From positions 1 through 54,597 of the forward strand of contig NZ_JMIB01000040.1 of the NCBI RefSeq assembly GCF_000695255.1: 54,597 bases of DNA, written 5' to 3'. This DNA comes from Photobacterium galatheae (GTDB lineage: Bacteria; Pseudomonadota; Gammaproteobacteria; Enterobacterales; Vibrionaceae). Below are positions 26,647-36,450 of this stretch, piece after piece. Positions within the stretch are counted from its first letter, which is position 1. Each line of letters opens with the position of its first letter. The notes under the pieces were generated by a model. That model did no database searches, was not told where the DNA came from, and was given only the letters and a program-made list of their open reading frames with translations. The position numbers were made by a program, and so were the translations under genes.

Positions 26647-27618
26647 TCAGCTTGTGATTGTACTGACTAAAAATAAGTTATAAGCAGATATCGCGACTAA
26701 CAACAAAAAACCTTCAAAGCGGTTGATGCGACCTGGCCCCCGGATACCGAAGCACATCAGGACCAATGCTACAGTCAGTGCCATCATGACCAGCCAGTCA
26801 CGGGCAAACACTTCGGCCCCAATACTGGTCATCGGTGAAATCACGCCGGCAATCCCAATCACAGCCAGAATGTTGAACATGTTAGAACCGACAACGTTAC
26901 CAATCGCAATGTCATGCTCTCCCTTACGCGCTGCCATAACCGATGCCGCCAGCTCAGGAAGTGATGTACCCAAGGCGACAATTGTCAGGCCGATGATCAG
27001 ATCGCTGACCCCCAGAGACTGAGCAATGGTCACAGCGCCCCAGACCAGAATCCGGGAACTCACCACCAGAAGCACCAGACCGATCACTAGCCACATCAGT
27101 GCTTTCTTCAGTGGCATGTCCTGCTCGTTCAGCTCATTTTCGGTTTCTGTTGCCAGTGCATCCCCTTTATTCCTTAAACCGGAATAGATTGACCAGCCAA
27201 TGAGAATGAAAAAGCCAGAGAGCAACACAATGGCTTCAATTCGCGTCAGTTGTCCGTCCCAAAGTAATCCACCAGCCAACAGGCCAATCAGGATCAGCAG
27301 AGGTAGTTCTTTACGAAGGATATTTGACTGGACAGCGATGGGGGCGATGATTGCGGTAATCCCCAGAATTAAACCGATATTAATAATGTTGGAACCCAGC
27401 GCATTCCCCAAAGCAAGCTCTGGATTGCCATCAAGGGAGGCCATTGCGGACACCACCATTTCAGGCGCAGAGGTACCAAACCCAACAATAACCATACCGA
27501 TTAATAAGGGGGGCATGCCCATGTGGCCCGCACTGGCAGCCGCACCGTCGACAAACCGATCTGCGCTCCAGACTAACAACGCAAACCCCAGCAATATGGC
27601 GAATGATGCAATGATCAT
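26647..27618 (-). CDS. CaCA-family calcium/sodium antiporter (YrbG-like)
   Basis: A 323-residue inner-membrane protein with ten to eleven TM helices and the two inverted alpha-repeats that define the Ca2+/cation antiporter superfamily: GFGTSAPEMVVSAMA with GNALGSNIINIGL in the first half, and ALGTSLPELAASVMA with GNVVGSNMFNILA in the second. The acidic residues in each repeat (Glu of APE and LPE) bind cations. It resembles E. coli YrbG in length and sequence, but the gene is solitary rather than in the kds/lpt cluster. Ion specificity is inferred. Confidence 0.92.
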   Translation of the reverse strand: MIIASFAILLGFALLVWSADRFVDGAAASAGHMGMPPLLIGMVIVGFGTSAPEMVVSAMASLDGNPELALGNALGSNIINIGLILGITAIIAPIAVQSNILRKELPLLILIGLLAGGLLWDGQLTRIEAIVLLSGFFILIGWSIYSGLRNKGDALATETENELNEQDMPLKKALMWLVIGLVLLVVSSRILVWGAVTIAQSLGVSDLIIGLTIVALGTSLPELAASVMAARKGEHDIAIGNVVGSNMFNILAVIGIAGVISPMTSIGAEVFARDWLVMMALTVALVLMCFGIRGPGRINRFEGFLLLVAISAYNLFLVSTITS

Positions 27619-27820
27619 AAGTAGTTACATCCCAATGTTTAACAAAAAAACGTTCAAAAATGTGGCGTACTAAAAGTCAGAACGTTTGATAAACCAGGGA
27701 AATAAGGGCGCCAAGAATATAGGTTTTGCCTGCAGATTGGTAGCAAAATTGTTCTTCATTTTGCGAAATCTTACATCTTCAAGCCTGCTCATTGAATGGC
27801 ACCAGCAGCCTGAATAAATA

Positions 27821-27846
27821 AGTCCCTTCCGGGTTCTGAAGGGACT
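27821..27846 (-). terminator. Hairpin after the DUF4105 gene
   Basis: AGTCCCTTC (27821-27829) pairs with GAAGGGACT (27838-27846). It lies about 20 bp past the leftward stop; the following T content is moderate. Confidence 0.65.
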
Positions 27847-27867
27847 TCAGTCATTGGTCCGCTGCAA

Positions 27868-29715
27868 TCAAAAATAGGCGTACAGTCGCACAGAGGATGA
27901 GAAATCATCTCGCTGCCATTGTTGATATTGCAGTTGTGTTCTCAGGCCAAGATGCTGTGTCAGTGCCCAATGCCAGCTTGCCTTGGCTTCCGTTCGCCAG
28001 CGCATTGCATCCCATTGGTAAAGCCCCTGTGCAGACAACGCCAGCTTATGCGCATCACTTGCCTGCCAGACAACCCCTGACTCGGCCCCGAACCCCAGAT
28101 TGAGATTTTCTCCCTGAGCGTCAAAGTAACTCAACTCGGATGACATCAATGCATAAGCGTGCAGTGAATTCGCATCTCCCCAGGATTTACCGTACCCACC
28201 CTGCATGAAATACCGGCCTGTCAGACCGTTTTCATCCGGCTGGCGATCATAACCGGCCCGGATATTCCAGGATAGTGAGTCGAAGACTCTGTAATCAGGA
28301 GCCAGAGACATCGCATCGATCAGATACAGCTGATTCAGATCGACCTTTCCTTGCCGATCGACCCCAAGCTGGAGATCGAAAAAGCTGATTTGCGCCCCCG
28401 GAATGTAGCCTCCCGCATTATCCAGCAAGTCATGGTACGCAATACGCCACTCCAGTAACGCCTGATCCGCTTCATGCTTGCTGTAACGATAACCCAGCCC
28501 CAAACGGGTCGAGTTATGCCCTTCATCAGGCGACATCACAGGTCTTGGCGGTTCTGAAAATGGAGAAGGTGTATCCAGTTGGCTTCGTGCTAAGAGGAGT
28601 TTCTGTAATTTCGGAGCATAGACATCACGCGGTAACGCCTGATCATAAAACTCGAAATTCATCCACTCATAGGCCATTTCCAGCGTCGCCGCTCTCTCAG
28701 CCGGCGTTCCGTCAGTCGGATATTGTCCGTTCATCGCATCACGGGCGGCCTGAAGTTGTTCATCAGACAACTGCTCCGCATAATGCATCAGGCGAGTACC
28801 AAACGAAGCCCGGTATTCCGGGAGTTGAATCAGCCCCTTTTCTTTGAGCACCTTGACGGTATCAGATGGGATTGCCTGAAGATCAAAACCCGAAGTCAGA
28901 TCCAGATTTTCTCTGCCCGCTTCCAGTAATGCCAGCAACTGATACGAGCAATTTTCATCAATAAAGTAGTAATCAAATTCGACGCCATTCATTTCCCATA
29001 GATGACGTAAAACCTGCTGAACTTCCTGCTCATTGAAGTCAATGGTGTATTCCCAGATATCTCTGGATTCTAAATCGTTATATTCACGAACCTTCCGGTA
29101 GTATGGCATCACAGTGAAGTAGCCCGGATATTCACCGATCAGGCCCTTCGCGGCATAAAGAAATGCATTGTCATCCGCTTCAGGGGTTGCCGCAAAGTTC
29201 ACCGCAAATGCAACCAGTTCACGATGCCGGGTCTGATCTTTGGCATCAACCCGAAGTAAGGTATGCCCAAACATCGAAGACGGGCTGTTCATAAATGCCG
29301 TTGGGAAAACCAAGGTTAAACCTTTCGGGTTCAGCGCCTGTTTCCAGACTTCCTGCTGAGGACAAACCGGCTTTGGCCAGTCCGTCTGTAATTTTTCTTT
29401 CAACCAATGAAAACGTGCCGGATAACGGCAGCTGAAACTGTCATTGGCAGGCTCACCGGTGAACGCCTTGGCTTCTGTTTCGAAAACATCCACGGTCGCA
29501 TTCAGCTCAGCCAAAGGATTCGTTTTCCCCTGTTCACTGATAAAAAACGTCGGTGAGTCAACCAGACTCTTGAAAGAGCCGGTGATCCCCGATTGATAAT
29601 GACCCAGCGTATGCCAGTATTGAGATTCAGACAGCTGTTGAATGTCCTGCGTTGTGAATGCCAATGCTGAACAGCTGAATACGGAGAAAGGAAGCAGAGT
29701 TAACCAGGTCTTCAT
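27868..29715 (-). CDS. DUF4105 envelope protein with Lnb-like N-terminal periplasmic domain
   Basis: About 615 residues from the ATG at 29715, which gives a signal peptide ending SALA; the longer reading starts at a TTG without support. Residues about 100-300 form the DUF4105/Lnb_N region. It contains FGHTLLRVD (conserved His), EYPGYFTVMPYYRKVREYN and YYFIDENCSYQLLALLE, whose Cys and His resemble the catalytic residues of Lnb, a lipoprotein N-acyltransferase-like family. The C-terminal 220 residues are beta-rich with alternating aromatic strands and end in YAYF, suggesting an outer-membrane beta-barrel. Function is unproven; a role in lipoprotein or envelope maintenance is inferred. Confidence 0.85.
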   Translation of the reverse strand: MKTWLTLLPFSVFSCSALAFTTQDIQQLSESQYWHTLGHYQSGITGSFKSLVDSPTFFISEQGKTNPLAELNATVDVFETEAKAFTGEPANDSFSCRYPARFHWLKEKLQTDWPKPVCPQQEVWKQALNPKGLTLVFPTAFMNSPSSMFGHTLLRVDAKDQTRHRELVAFAVNFAATPEADDNAFLYAAKGLIGEYPGYFTVMPYYRKVREYNDLESRDIWEYTIDFNEQEVQQVLRHLWEMNGVEFDYYFIDENCSYQLLALLEAGRENLDLTSGFDLQAIPSDTVKVLKEKGLIQLPEYRASFGTRLMHYAEQLSDEQLQAARDAMNGQYPTDGTPAERAATLEMAYEWMNFEFYDQALPRDVYAPKLQKLLLARSQLDTPSPFSEPPRPVMSPDEGHNSTRLGLGYRYSKHEADQALLEWRIAYHDLLDNAGGYIPGAQISFFDLQLGVDRQGKVDLNQLYLIDAMSLAPDYRVFDSLSWNIRAGYDRQPDENGLTGRYFMQGGYGKSWGDANSLHAYALMSSELSYFDAQGENLNLGFGAESGVVWQASDAHKLALSAQGLYQWDAMRWRTEAKASWHWALTQHLGLRTQLQYQQWQRDDFSSSVRLYAYF

Positions 29716-29923
29716 GTGAAATCGATGGGGGTCAGATGGATACAAACAAACATACTTCCATGCTTTCTATACCCATTGGAATATTGCCGTGGTCTGCACA
29801 CGTACGAAGTTAATCATTCACAAAGCAGACGACTCACAAAGTAAACATTCCAGAAAGAATCTGATGGGTATATTTCCTGAAAAAGTTATTTGAAACCGTT
29901 TTCTAAGAAAATTATCTGAAAAA

Positions 29924-29949
29924 GATACAGCGCCCTGAGGCGCTGTATC
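29924..29949 (-). terminator. Strong terminator of the DUF3015 gene
   Basis: An 11-bp perfect stem: GATACAGCGCC (29924-29934), loop CTGA, GGCGCTGTATC (29939-29949). Leftward it is followed by TTTTTC. Confidence 0.92.
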
Positions 29950-29975
29950 CAGGCAGATCACGAATGTAACCAGAA

Positions 29976-30458
29976 TTACAGTGCGTAAGCTGCCAGCGTA
30001 TTTTGATCAGCAACCATAGTATTCAGGTTTGCCAGAACGTCTGCAGAAGTCACGTTCTCTGATGCAAAGATCGCTGCGTAGTTGGTACGAGCCTGAGTGT
30101 TGAACTCAGCTTTCGCTTCGTCGCTCATGCCCCAAACGTCAGTCAGAGTTGCCAGAGTCTCACCTTCACCGCGTGCGATGTCGCGTGCCAGGTTGTCCAT
30201 GTTGCCGTCGATGAACATTGCCAGCTTCTCTTTAGAGCTAACAGTGCCTTCACCTTCACAACCCAGCGTACCGAAAGTGATACCGAAAGTCTGGTTACCA
30301 GAAGTACCGTTTGTTGTTGCACCCAGCACTTTAAATACTTTGCCTTCTTTACCGGCAAAAACCATAGAACCCAGACCACAACCGATATCGTCATCAGCCA
30401 TTGCTTGAGAAAATGGCATCAAACCTGCGAGTACTGCCGCTGCAATTACTTTCTTCAT
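29976..30458 (-). CDS. DUF3015 periplasmic/outer-surface protein
   Basis: 160 residues with a clear signal peptide (MKKVIAAAVLAGLMPFSQAMA). The mature protein starts DDDIGCGLGSMVF and has two Cys (about 27 and 65) that may form a disulfide. GCGLGSMVFAGK and the long C-terminal helical region match the DUF3015 family, which has no known function. AAGGA lies 6 nt before the ATG. Codon use is biased toward common codons (many CTG, GAA, GCT), suggesting high expression. Strong terminator; monocistronic. Confidence 0.88.
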   Translation of the reverse strand: MKKVIAAAVLAGLMPFSQAMADDDIGCGLGSMVFAGKEGKVFKVLGATTNGTSGNQTFGITFGTLGCEGEGTVSSKEKLAMFIDGNMDNLARDIARGEGETLATLTDVWGMSDEAKAEFNTQARTNYAAIFASENVTSADVLANLNTMVADQNTLAAYAL

Positions 30459-30695
30459 TGTTATTCCTTACGCTTTATTTTAATACGATAGTGTTGCATT
30501 AACTCTATGCGTCGCAAATCATAACAATCTTTAGTGGAATTTCAATTTATATCATTGGATTAATCGCTTCATTCATTACTTTTTAGCTCAGACCCATAAA
30601 ACAAATAATTAATCTGCAAAAAATGTAAAAAATTTAGTCACTCGTCCATTTCTGGCATAGTTTCTGTATGGCTTTGTTGGTCAATTCCCCTGAAA

Positions 30696-31463
30696 TCAGG
30701 GTTTCTCTTGATTCCCCTTCAATGCATTTATTTTATCGATCAGGTCAATGGGCAGCGGAAAAACAATGGTTGTTGTTCTGTCATTGGCGATTTCTGTCAA
30801 TGTTTGCAAATAACGGAGTTGAACGGCATTCGGTGCTTTATTCAACACTTCGGCGGCTTCCATCAGCTTTTTAGACGCTTCAAGTTCACCGGTCGCATGA
30901 ATCACTTTTGCACGGCGGGAACGTTCAGCTTCTGCCTGTCGGGCCAGTGCGCGAACCATACTGTCATCCAGATCGACATGTTTAATCTCAACGTTCGCAA
31001 CTTTGATGCCCCAATTGTCAGTGTGCATGTCGAGGATACCCTGTAAATCTTTATTCAGCTCATCCCGGGCAGAGAGTAATTCATCAAGTTCGTGCTGCCC
31101 CAATACAGAACGTAATGTGGTTTGGGACAATTGGCTGGTGGCTTCAAGATAATTCTCAACATTATTGATCGCCATTTTGGGATCAATCACCCGAAAATAC
31201 ACCACGGCATTCACTTTGACCGAGACATTATCTCGGGTGATCAAATCCTGAGTGGGCACATCTAATACGATGGTACGCAAGTCTACCCGAACCATTTGCT
31301 GAATAATGGGGATAATAATGATCAACCCCGGGCCTTTGACTTCATAAAACCGGCCCAAAAGGAAAACGACTGCGCGTTCATATTCGCGCAGCACTCTGAA
31401 CATGCTGATAATCAGCGCAATCACAAACACAATAATGGTTGCCAGGGAGTAAGTAATCATCAT
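30696..31463 (-). CDS. Slipin (SPFH/band 7 family)
   Basis: 255 residues: one N-terminal TM segment (about 4-22), then the SPFH domain (about 25-180, [21 protein letters not shown], with [19 protein letters not shown]) and a helical C-terminal oligomerisation part. Prokaryotic slipins of this kind pair with NfeD proteases. The adjacent upstream nfeD gene ends one base before this start, so they are co-translated. The pair is thought to form membrane microdomain scaffolds. AAGGA precedes the two tandem ATGs. Confidence 0.93.
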   Translation of the reverse strand: MMITYSLATIIVFVIALIISMFRVLREYERAVVFLLGRFYEVKGPGLIIIIPIIQQMVRVDLRTIVLDVPTQDLITRDNVSVKVNAVVYFRVIDPKMAINNVENYLEATSQLSQTTLRSVLGQHELDELLSARDELNKDLQGILDMHTDNWGIKVANVEIKHVDLDDSMVRALARQAEAERSRRAKVIHATGELEASKKLMEAAEVLNKAPNAVQLRYLQTLTEIANDRTTTIVFPLPIDLIDKINALKGNQEKP

Positions 31464-32858
31464 TTATTCCTTCTCTTTGGCTTCAACATGTAAACAAAGC
31501 CCGTCTACGTGTTTCACGACAATCGACTGGCCGACCCGAAGCGGCGTATCGCATCTTGCCTGCCAGATTTCGCCTTCAACCAGTACCCTTCCCTCACCCG
31601 GAAAACCACTCACGACTTTTCCCTCGTCACTCGCCAGCATCTCAGCACCTGTGGTGACCGGTTTCCGGCGTGTTTTTAACAACAGCGTGAGGATCACAAA
31701 TGTAAATAGTGCCGAAGTGACGGTCAGACCAATAATCAGTGGCAAGGCTATCTGATAGCCCGGTTCTTCTGTATCCATCAGCATCACAGACCCCATCACA
31801 AAGGCTGCGATGCCGCCAAAACCGAGAATACCAAAACTGGGACTGAATGCTTCAGCGACCATCAGCACAATCCCCAGAATGATCAACCCAAGTCCGGCAT
31901 AGCTCACCGGTAACAACTGCAACGAATACATCGCCAGTAACAAGCAAATGCCACCCAAGACCCCGGGCAGACCGACACCTGGATTATAGAACTCCAGCAA
32001 CAAGCCATAGATTCCGATGAGCATCAGAATATAAGCCACATTCGGATTGGTAATCACAGCCAGTAATTGAAACCGCCAGTCCTGCTCTCGCTCAACATAG
32101 GCAACATTCTGCAATTGGATCGCTTGCTGAATCCCATTAATCAGAACGGTGCGACCGTCCGACTGACGAATCAGATCATCCAGATCAGTGGCCAGAAGGT
32201 CGATTACGTTTTCTTTGAATGCCTCTTCCGCATCCAGACTGGCCGCTTCACGGACTGCTCTTTCTGCCCAGACTTCATTCCTTCCGTGAAGCTTCGCAAG
32301 ACTGATGATATAAGCGGCAGCGTCATTGATCACTTTCTTCTCCATGGCGCTCTCTGCTTTCACCTCATCATTTGAGGCTGACTCTTTCTCGGCACTTTTT
32401 GCCGATGAATCATCTTTTGCATCAGGCTCTGGCTTATCCTGACCGCCGAATGGATTATCTTTTTTTCCACCGGCCGGTCCGGTCAGAGATACAGGTGTCG
32501 CCGCGCCCAGGTTTGTTCCGGGTGCCATGGCCGCGATATGACTTGCATACAGAATATAGGTTCCTGCGCTGGCAGCCCGAGAACCCGCCGGGCCAACCCA
32601 GGTCGCAACCGGAACCGAAGATGTGGTAATCGCGCGAATGATTTCGCGCATGGAGGTATCGAGCCCTCCAGGCGTATCCATTTTCAGAATAACCAGCTTC
32701 GCCTGTTTCTCTTGTGCGCTTTCGATTTCTCTGGAGACAAAGTCACTCACAGCGGGACCAATCCCCCCCTGAATCGTCACCACCCAGACATCATCAGCCC
32801 GAGTGCTGAACGAGCAGAGCAGGGTCAACACAAGAGCTAAAAAGGAAAACAGCTTCAT
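31464..32858 (-). CDS. NfeD-family membrane serine protease
   Basis: 464 residues, full-length NfeD1b type. A signal peptide ends STRA; a ClpP-like protease domain spans about 25-235, with KMDTPGGLDTSMREI and the nucleophile region GSRAASAGTY, where Ser of SAG is the likely nucleophile and a downstream Lys the base. Then four or five TM helices (about 265-385) and a C-terminal OB-fold NfeD domain (about 400-464). It cleaves membrane stomatin-like partners in characterised relatives. A low-complexity Lys/Asp/Ser insert at about 130-160 (KKDNPFGGQDKPEPDAKDD) interrupts the protease domain. Confidence 0.93.
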   Translation of the reverse strand: MKLFSFLALVLTLLCSFSTRADDVWVVTIQGGIGPAVSDFVSREIESAQEKQAKLVILKMDTPGGLDTSMREIIRAITTSSVPVATWVGPAGSRAASAGTYILYASHIAAMAPGTNLGAATPVSLTGPAGGKKDNPFGGQDKPEPDAKDDSSAKSAEKESASNDEVKAESAMEKKVINDAAAYIISLAKLHGRNEVWAERAVREAASLDAEEAFKENVIDLLATDLDDLIRQSDGRTVLINGIQQAIQLQNVAYVEREQDWRFQLLAVITNPNVAYILMLIGIYGLLLEFYNPGVGLPGVLGGICLLLAMYSLQLLPVSYAGLGLIILGIVLMVAEAFSPSFGILGFGGIAAFVMGSVMLMDTEEPGYQIALPLIIGLTVTSALFTFVILTLLLKTRRKPVTTGAEMLASDEGKVVSGFPGEGRVLVEGEIWQARCDTPLRVGQSIVVKHVDGLCLHVEAKEKE

Positions 32859-32979
32859 GGCGCATGCTCCCCATTCGCGTACCTGACTGAGGCAGATGGA
32901 AAAACCCGCTGCGTTTACATCAGGAAATTCTTCATCTTAAGCATAGCGCACAGAAAAAAACTGCTGTATTGAATACGAC

Positions 32980-33003
32980 ACGGGGCTGTTTCAATTGCCC
33001 CGT
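32980..33003 (-). terminator. Hairpin after viaA
   Basis: ACGGGGC (32980-32986) pairs with GCCCCGT (32997-33003), 14 bp past the viaA stop. The T-tract is poor. Confidence 0.55.
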
Positions 33004-33016
33004 CAGAAATCAGGTT

Positions 33017-34471
33017 TCAGGATGCCTGACGCGAGAACAACCGCTCAAAGGCCGAAGGATGATGTGACCAATGAGTATCGAACATTTCCATCAGTGCCGG
33101 ATTGCCGTAACGCGACAGACAAACAGCATGGAATCGGTTTTTATGCGCTTTGAGCCGGGCGATATTTTCCAGCATGTCTGGGGATTGGGAAGGCGCAATA
33201 AAGTCAGACAGAACAATCAAATCTGCATTTTTATATTTTTCACTGCCCATCAATTCGATCGACTGTTCCAGTACCGGTGACAAGTCAGTTCCGCCGTGGA
33301 ATGAATACGACAGAAAATTCAGAGCCTCACTTAAGCCATCCTGCTTCGTCAGTTCGTACGTAATATGCTGAGTAGAAAACAGCATGACATAGCAATCACG
33401 TTCATCAGCCAGCGCAATTTGCATCAGGCCGTATGCCAGCGCTTTTGCACACTGTTCTGGATAACCGGACATTGACCCCGAGGCATCAATACAAACAATA
33501 AAAGGCCCCTTGTCCTGCTCAACTTGCTTACTTTGAGTTTTATAGGCTTTGACTTTTCGCAGTTTACGTTGCGCCCCCTGCATCCGGTAATTCATCAAAC
33601 GTTTATCCACCAGATGCTTATAAAAGACCACTTCCAATTCCGGATACGCCAGAAACATGGCTTCATTTGGCAAGAGCCGAGCCAGATCATCGCTGGGATG
33701 AACACCAACAATATCATCTGTGACGCTGTCACTCTTCTCCTCAACCATTTTCAGTTCTTCACTCTGTACACGCGCCTGGTTGGGATCATCGACTTCATTG
33801 GCCATTCGGCCGAGGGAGTCTGCAATTTCCTGTAACTCACTACTTTTTTGTAAGAATTTCGTAATGGATTTTAAGCGTTCAACATCCGTGCGGGTCAACT
33901 TGGCTTTGGCCATATCCCACAGCCGGCCAGCACGTTTTTCATCGCCGGCCTCATCCACTTTTTCCATTTGCTGCATGGTTTCGATGCGCTGGTACAGATC
34001 TTTCAACAACTCATCTTTATGATGTTCCAGCTCATTCTGTTGCGCCGCTTTCAGTGCCTCCTGCAGATGCTCATACCATTGATGACAGAAATAGCTGTGG
34101 AACATGGGGTTATGCTTTTTCTGTTCATGTTCTAAAAGCTTACGTGCTTTAAAGTAAAAACCTGAGGTCTCTTCGAGCTCTTTCACCACTTGTTCTGCAT
34201 TGTCGATGAAAGTTTCAGACGACCATTGCCTGACTTTTTGATACAAGGCAAGCTCCTGACTAAAGCGATCGGCAACATCGACTTTCGCAATCCGATGCTG
34301 TACATAACCCCGCCATTTCTGAATCTGTAACTTCATGGCAGACTTCATGCCCGGGCTTGCTTCTGCTGCCATCATGAGCTGTGGACGCGTCATCAGCTCA
34401 TTCACAGCATTTTCAATCATGCCGGATTCAGCCAGCATCATTGCAAGATTAATCCCTTCCGTGACTGGCAT
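33017..34471 (-). CDS. viaA: ViaA, VWA-domain stimulator of RavA
   Basis: 484 residues, matching E. coli ViaA (483). The N-terminal two-thirds is helical. The C-terminal von Willebrand A domain (about 305-480) carries the MIDAS motif DASGSMSG with the downstream SFHGGTDLSPVLEQS and VLSDFIAPSQS. ViaA binds RavA, stimulates its ATPase and together they act on fumarate reductase and other respiratory complexes at the inner membrane. It starts 10 bp after the ravA stop in the same operon. Confidence 0.95.
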   Translation of the reverse strand: MPVTEGINLAMMLAESGMIENAVNELMTRPQLMMAAEASPGMKSAMKLQIQKWRGYVQHRIAKVDVADRFSQELALYQKVRQWSSETFIDNAEQVVKELEETSGFYFKARKLLEHEQKKHNPMFHSYFCHQWYEHLQEALKAAQQNELEHHKDELLKDLYQRIETMQQMEKVDEAGDEKRAGRLWDMAKAKLTRTDVERLKSITKFLQKSSELQEIADSLGRMANEVDDPNQARVQSEELKMVEEKSDSVTDDIVGVHPSDDLARLLPNEAMFLAYPELEVVFYKHLVDKRLMNYRMQGAQRKLRKVKAYKTQSKQVEQDKGPFIVCIDASGSMSGYPEQCAKALAYGLMQIALADERDCYVMLFSTQHITYELTKQDGLSEALNFLSYSFHGGTDLSPVLEQSIELMGSEKYKNADLIVLSDFIAPSQSPDMLENIARLKAHKNRFHAVCLSRYGNPALMEMFDTHWSHHPSAFERLFSRQAS

Positions 34472-34481
34472 CTTAACCCCC

Positions 34482-36122
34482 TTAAGCGAAATATTCCGTC
34501 AAACGGGTCAAACGCATCGCACTTTTGTCCAGATGACGCTGAATTGTTTCAATCTCCTCGCTGGCTGTTGCCAGACTCTGCTCAATCAGCACCGGAAATT
34601 CCGGGTCAACAAAATTATGCGGCAATGCGCCATGAAAACGGCTGCGGGCCAGTTTCAGCAAATGCGCTGCTTCGTGAATGGCATCGGTGGCCTCTTGAAC
34701 TTTTTGCTGCCAGCCGGCCAGTTGGTCCTGACTGACCCCATAGTCACCGGCGATCCCGACCAGTACATTCCGGCTGGCAATATCTTTGATCACCAGACGA
34801 TCACTGGCATCAATTTCAAAGTGCAACCGGCACAGATGGGTATTTTTATTCACAAAGCCGTAGATATCACAGTGACCGGTCTTGATCTTTTTCTCGAACT
34901 CATCGCCATCGACATACACCCAGCGACTGTCACCAGTTTCCTGCTCAGAAACAGACGGGTTATGCTGCAACATTACCAGCTTGATCATGCGGGGATTGCG
35001 ATTGACCGTATAACGCTTTGCGCTGGAAAAATCGTACTTGTACCTTTCTTTCCCCATCAAGGTGTCATGACCAAACGTCATACTAAGCTTGCTGGCCACT
35101 TCCTGATGTACTTCTTCAATTTGATGCTGGGCCGTATCGGCCTGTTGCGTTGCAGCTTGCTGCCCGAAAACCGTGTTCGACGCAAAATCACGCAAAGTAT
35201 CGCGAATATCCTGACGCGATTCAGGGCTGTGCCAGAGACATTCCTGCAACAAGAGCAGATCAAGAGGATTAATGCTGTCCCTGCCATTAAAAAATGCACT
35301 GGCTTTCAACAAACGTAACGACTTTTTCCAGCGGCGATCAGAAATATAGAGTTCATTGCTTTCGCCGTTTTCAACTTTCTCTTCAATCACCCGTTTTAAC
35401 TGATAGATAGTCTCAAAGGTTTCTTCTTCCAGTGAAACATGATCAATCAAAGCCTGCCATTGCTGATACTCGTCGGCTTTGATTTTCAGACCTTCCGGTA
35501 TTTCTGCCATGTCTGGGCCTTCCCCCATCAGCATGGCTTTAAAGTTCTGCTTTTCCTGAATGCGGTTGACAAATACTCTGACCAGCATCCGGTCATACAG
35601 AGCTTCCAGACCGCTGTCTTCGTCCGGTAATTCGTTCGATGCGGTAATCAACAAGCGCATTGGCACCTGGAGTGTTTCCTGACCATTTTTAAAGGTGCGC
35701 TCATTCACAACCGTGAGGAGAGTATTCAGAATTGCCGGACCCGCTTTCCAGATTTCATCCAGAAAAACCACTTCAGCCGTTGGCAGGTAGCCATCCACCA
35801 GTCGAACGTACTTACCATGATCTTTCAGTTCCTGAATCGACAATGGTCCAAATACTTCTTCCGGTGTTGAAAAGCGTGTCATTAAATAATCAAAAAAGCG
35901 GCTGTCATCGAATGCTTCAATCAAACGCTTGGCAATCAAACTTTTGGCGATTCCGGGAGGGCCAAGTAAAAACACGCTCTCGCCCGCCAAAGCAGACAAG
36001 AGACAGAGACGGATTGTATGCTCTCTTTCATAAACGCCATTCGACAGCGCATGAATCAGCTTATCTACCCGCTCAGCAAGCAGCGCTTTATTTGGAAGGG
36101 AATTGGCCGCCATTGATAGCAT
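34482..36122 (-). CDS. ravA: RavA, MoxR-type AAA+ ATPase
   Basis: 546 residues, MoxR AAA+ family. Walker A is GPPGIAKS (about 54-61), Walker B VVFLDEIWKA, followed by sensor 1 ITASNELP and the sensor 2 region. C-terminal to the AAA+ module is the discontinuous triple-helical and LARA region that contacts LdcI in E. coli. The start at 36122 has GAGGAATA about 11 nt upstream; a second ATG nine bases on is also possible. First gene of ravA-viaA. Confidence 0.95.
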   Translation of the reverse strand: MLSMAANSLPNKALLAERVDKLIHALSNGVYEREHTIRLCLLSALAGESVFLLGPPGIAKSLIAKRLIEAFDDSRFFDYLMTRFSTPEEVFGPLSIQELKDHGKYVRLVDGYLPTAEVVFLDEIWKAGPAILNTLLTVVNERTFKNGQETLQVPMRLLITASNELPDEDSGLEALYDRMLVRVFVNRIQEKQNFKAMLMGEGPDMAEIPEGLKIKADEYQQWQALIDHVSLEEETFETIYQLKRVIEEKVENGESNELYISDRRWKKSLRLLKASAFFNGRDSINPLDLLLLQECLWHSPESRQDIRDTLRDFASNTVFGQQAATQQADTAQHQIEEVHQEVASKLSMTFGHDTLMGKERYKYDFSSAKRYTVNRNPRMIKLVMLQHNPSVSEQETGDSRWVYVDGDEFEKKIKTGHCDIYGFVNKNTHLCRLHFEIDASDRLVIKDIASRNVLVGIAGDYGVSQDQLAGWQQKVQEATDAIHEAAHLLKLARSRFHGALPHNFVDPEFPVLIEQSLATASEEIETIQRHLDKSAMRLTRLTEYFA

Positions 36123-36450
36123 AAATATCTATTCCTCGATGCTTATATGTGCTGTGTCTGAGCCAAGCGGCCATGATTCAACCACCTGCTCTAGCCTGAG
36201 AATAGCCGTAAAAAACACATTGTTACAAGCTTGTTAAACTACATATTTTGTTACAAAACAGATATATCAAACTATTTCGCGACTCAGCACACAGTAATCA
36301 ATGATTCCATTAATGATTGCTATATCACTAGAACAAGATCACAGATTGTAATGGATTGCACCAGATAAACAGGATGTGGGGAAGGTCTCACGAAAGTGCT
36401 TTTATAGTGCTACCCGAGACCCATTCATCGTGTTAACATTTTACTCAATT
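36123..36450. other. Divergent intergenic region, ravA / diguanylate cyclase
   Basis: A gap of 328 bp, very AT-rich. Near the right end GGTCTC (36384-36389) and GAGACC (36416-36421) could form a hairpin in the leader of the diguanylate cyclase mRNA, and ATGATT occurs twice around 36302-36326. No ORF is supported. Confidence 0.4.
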
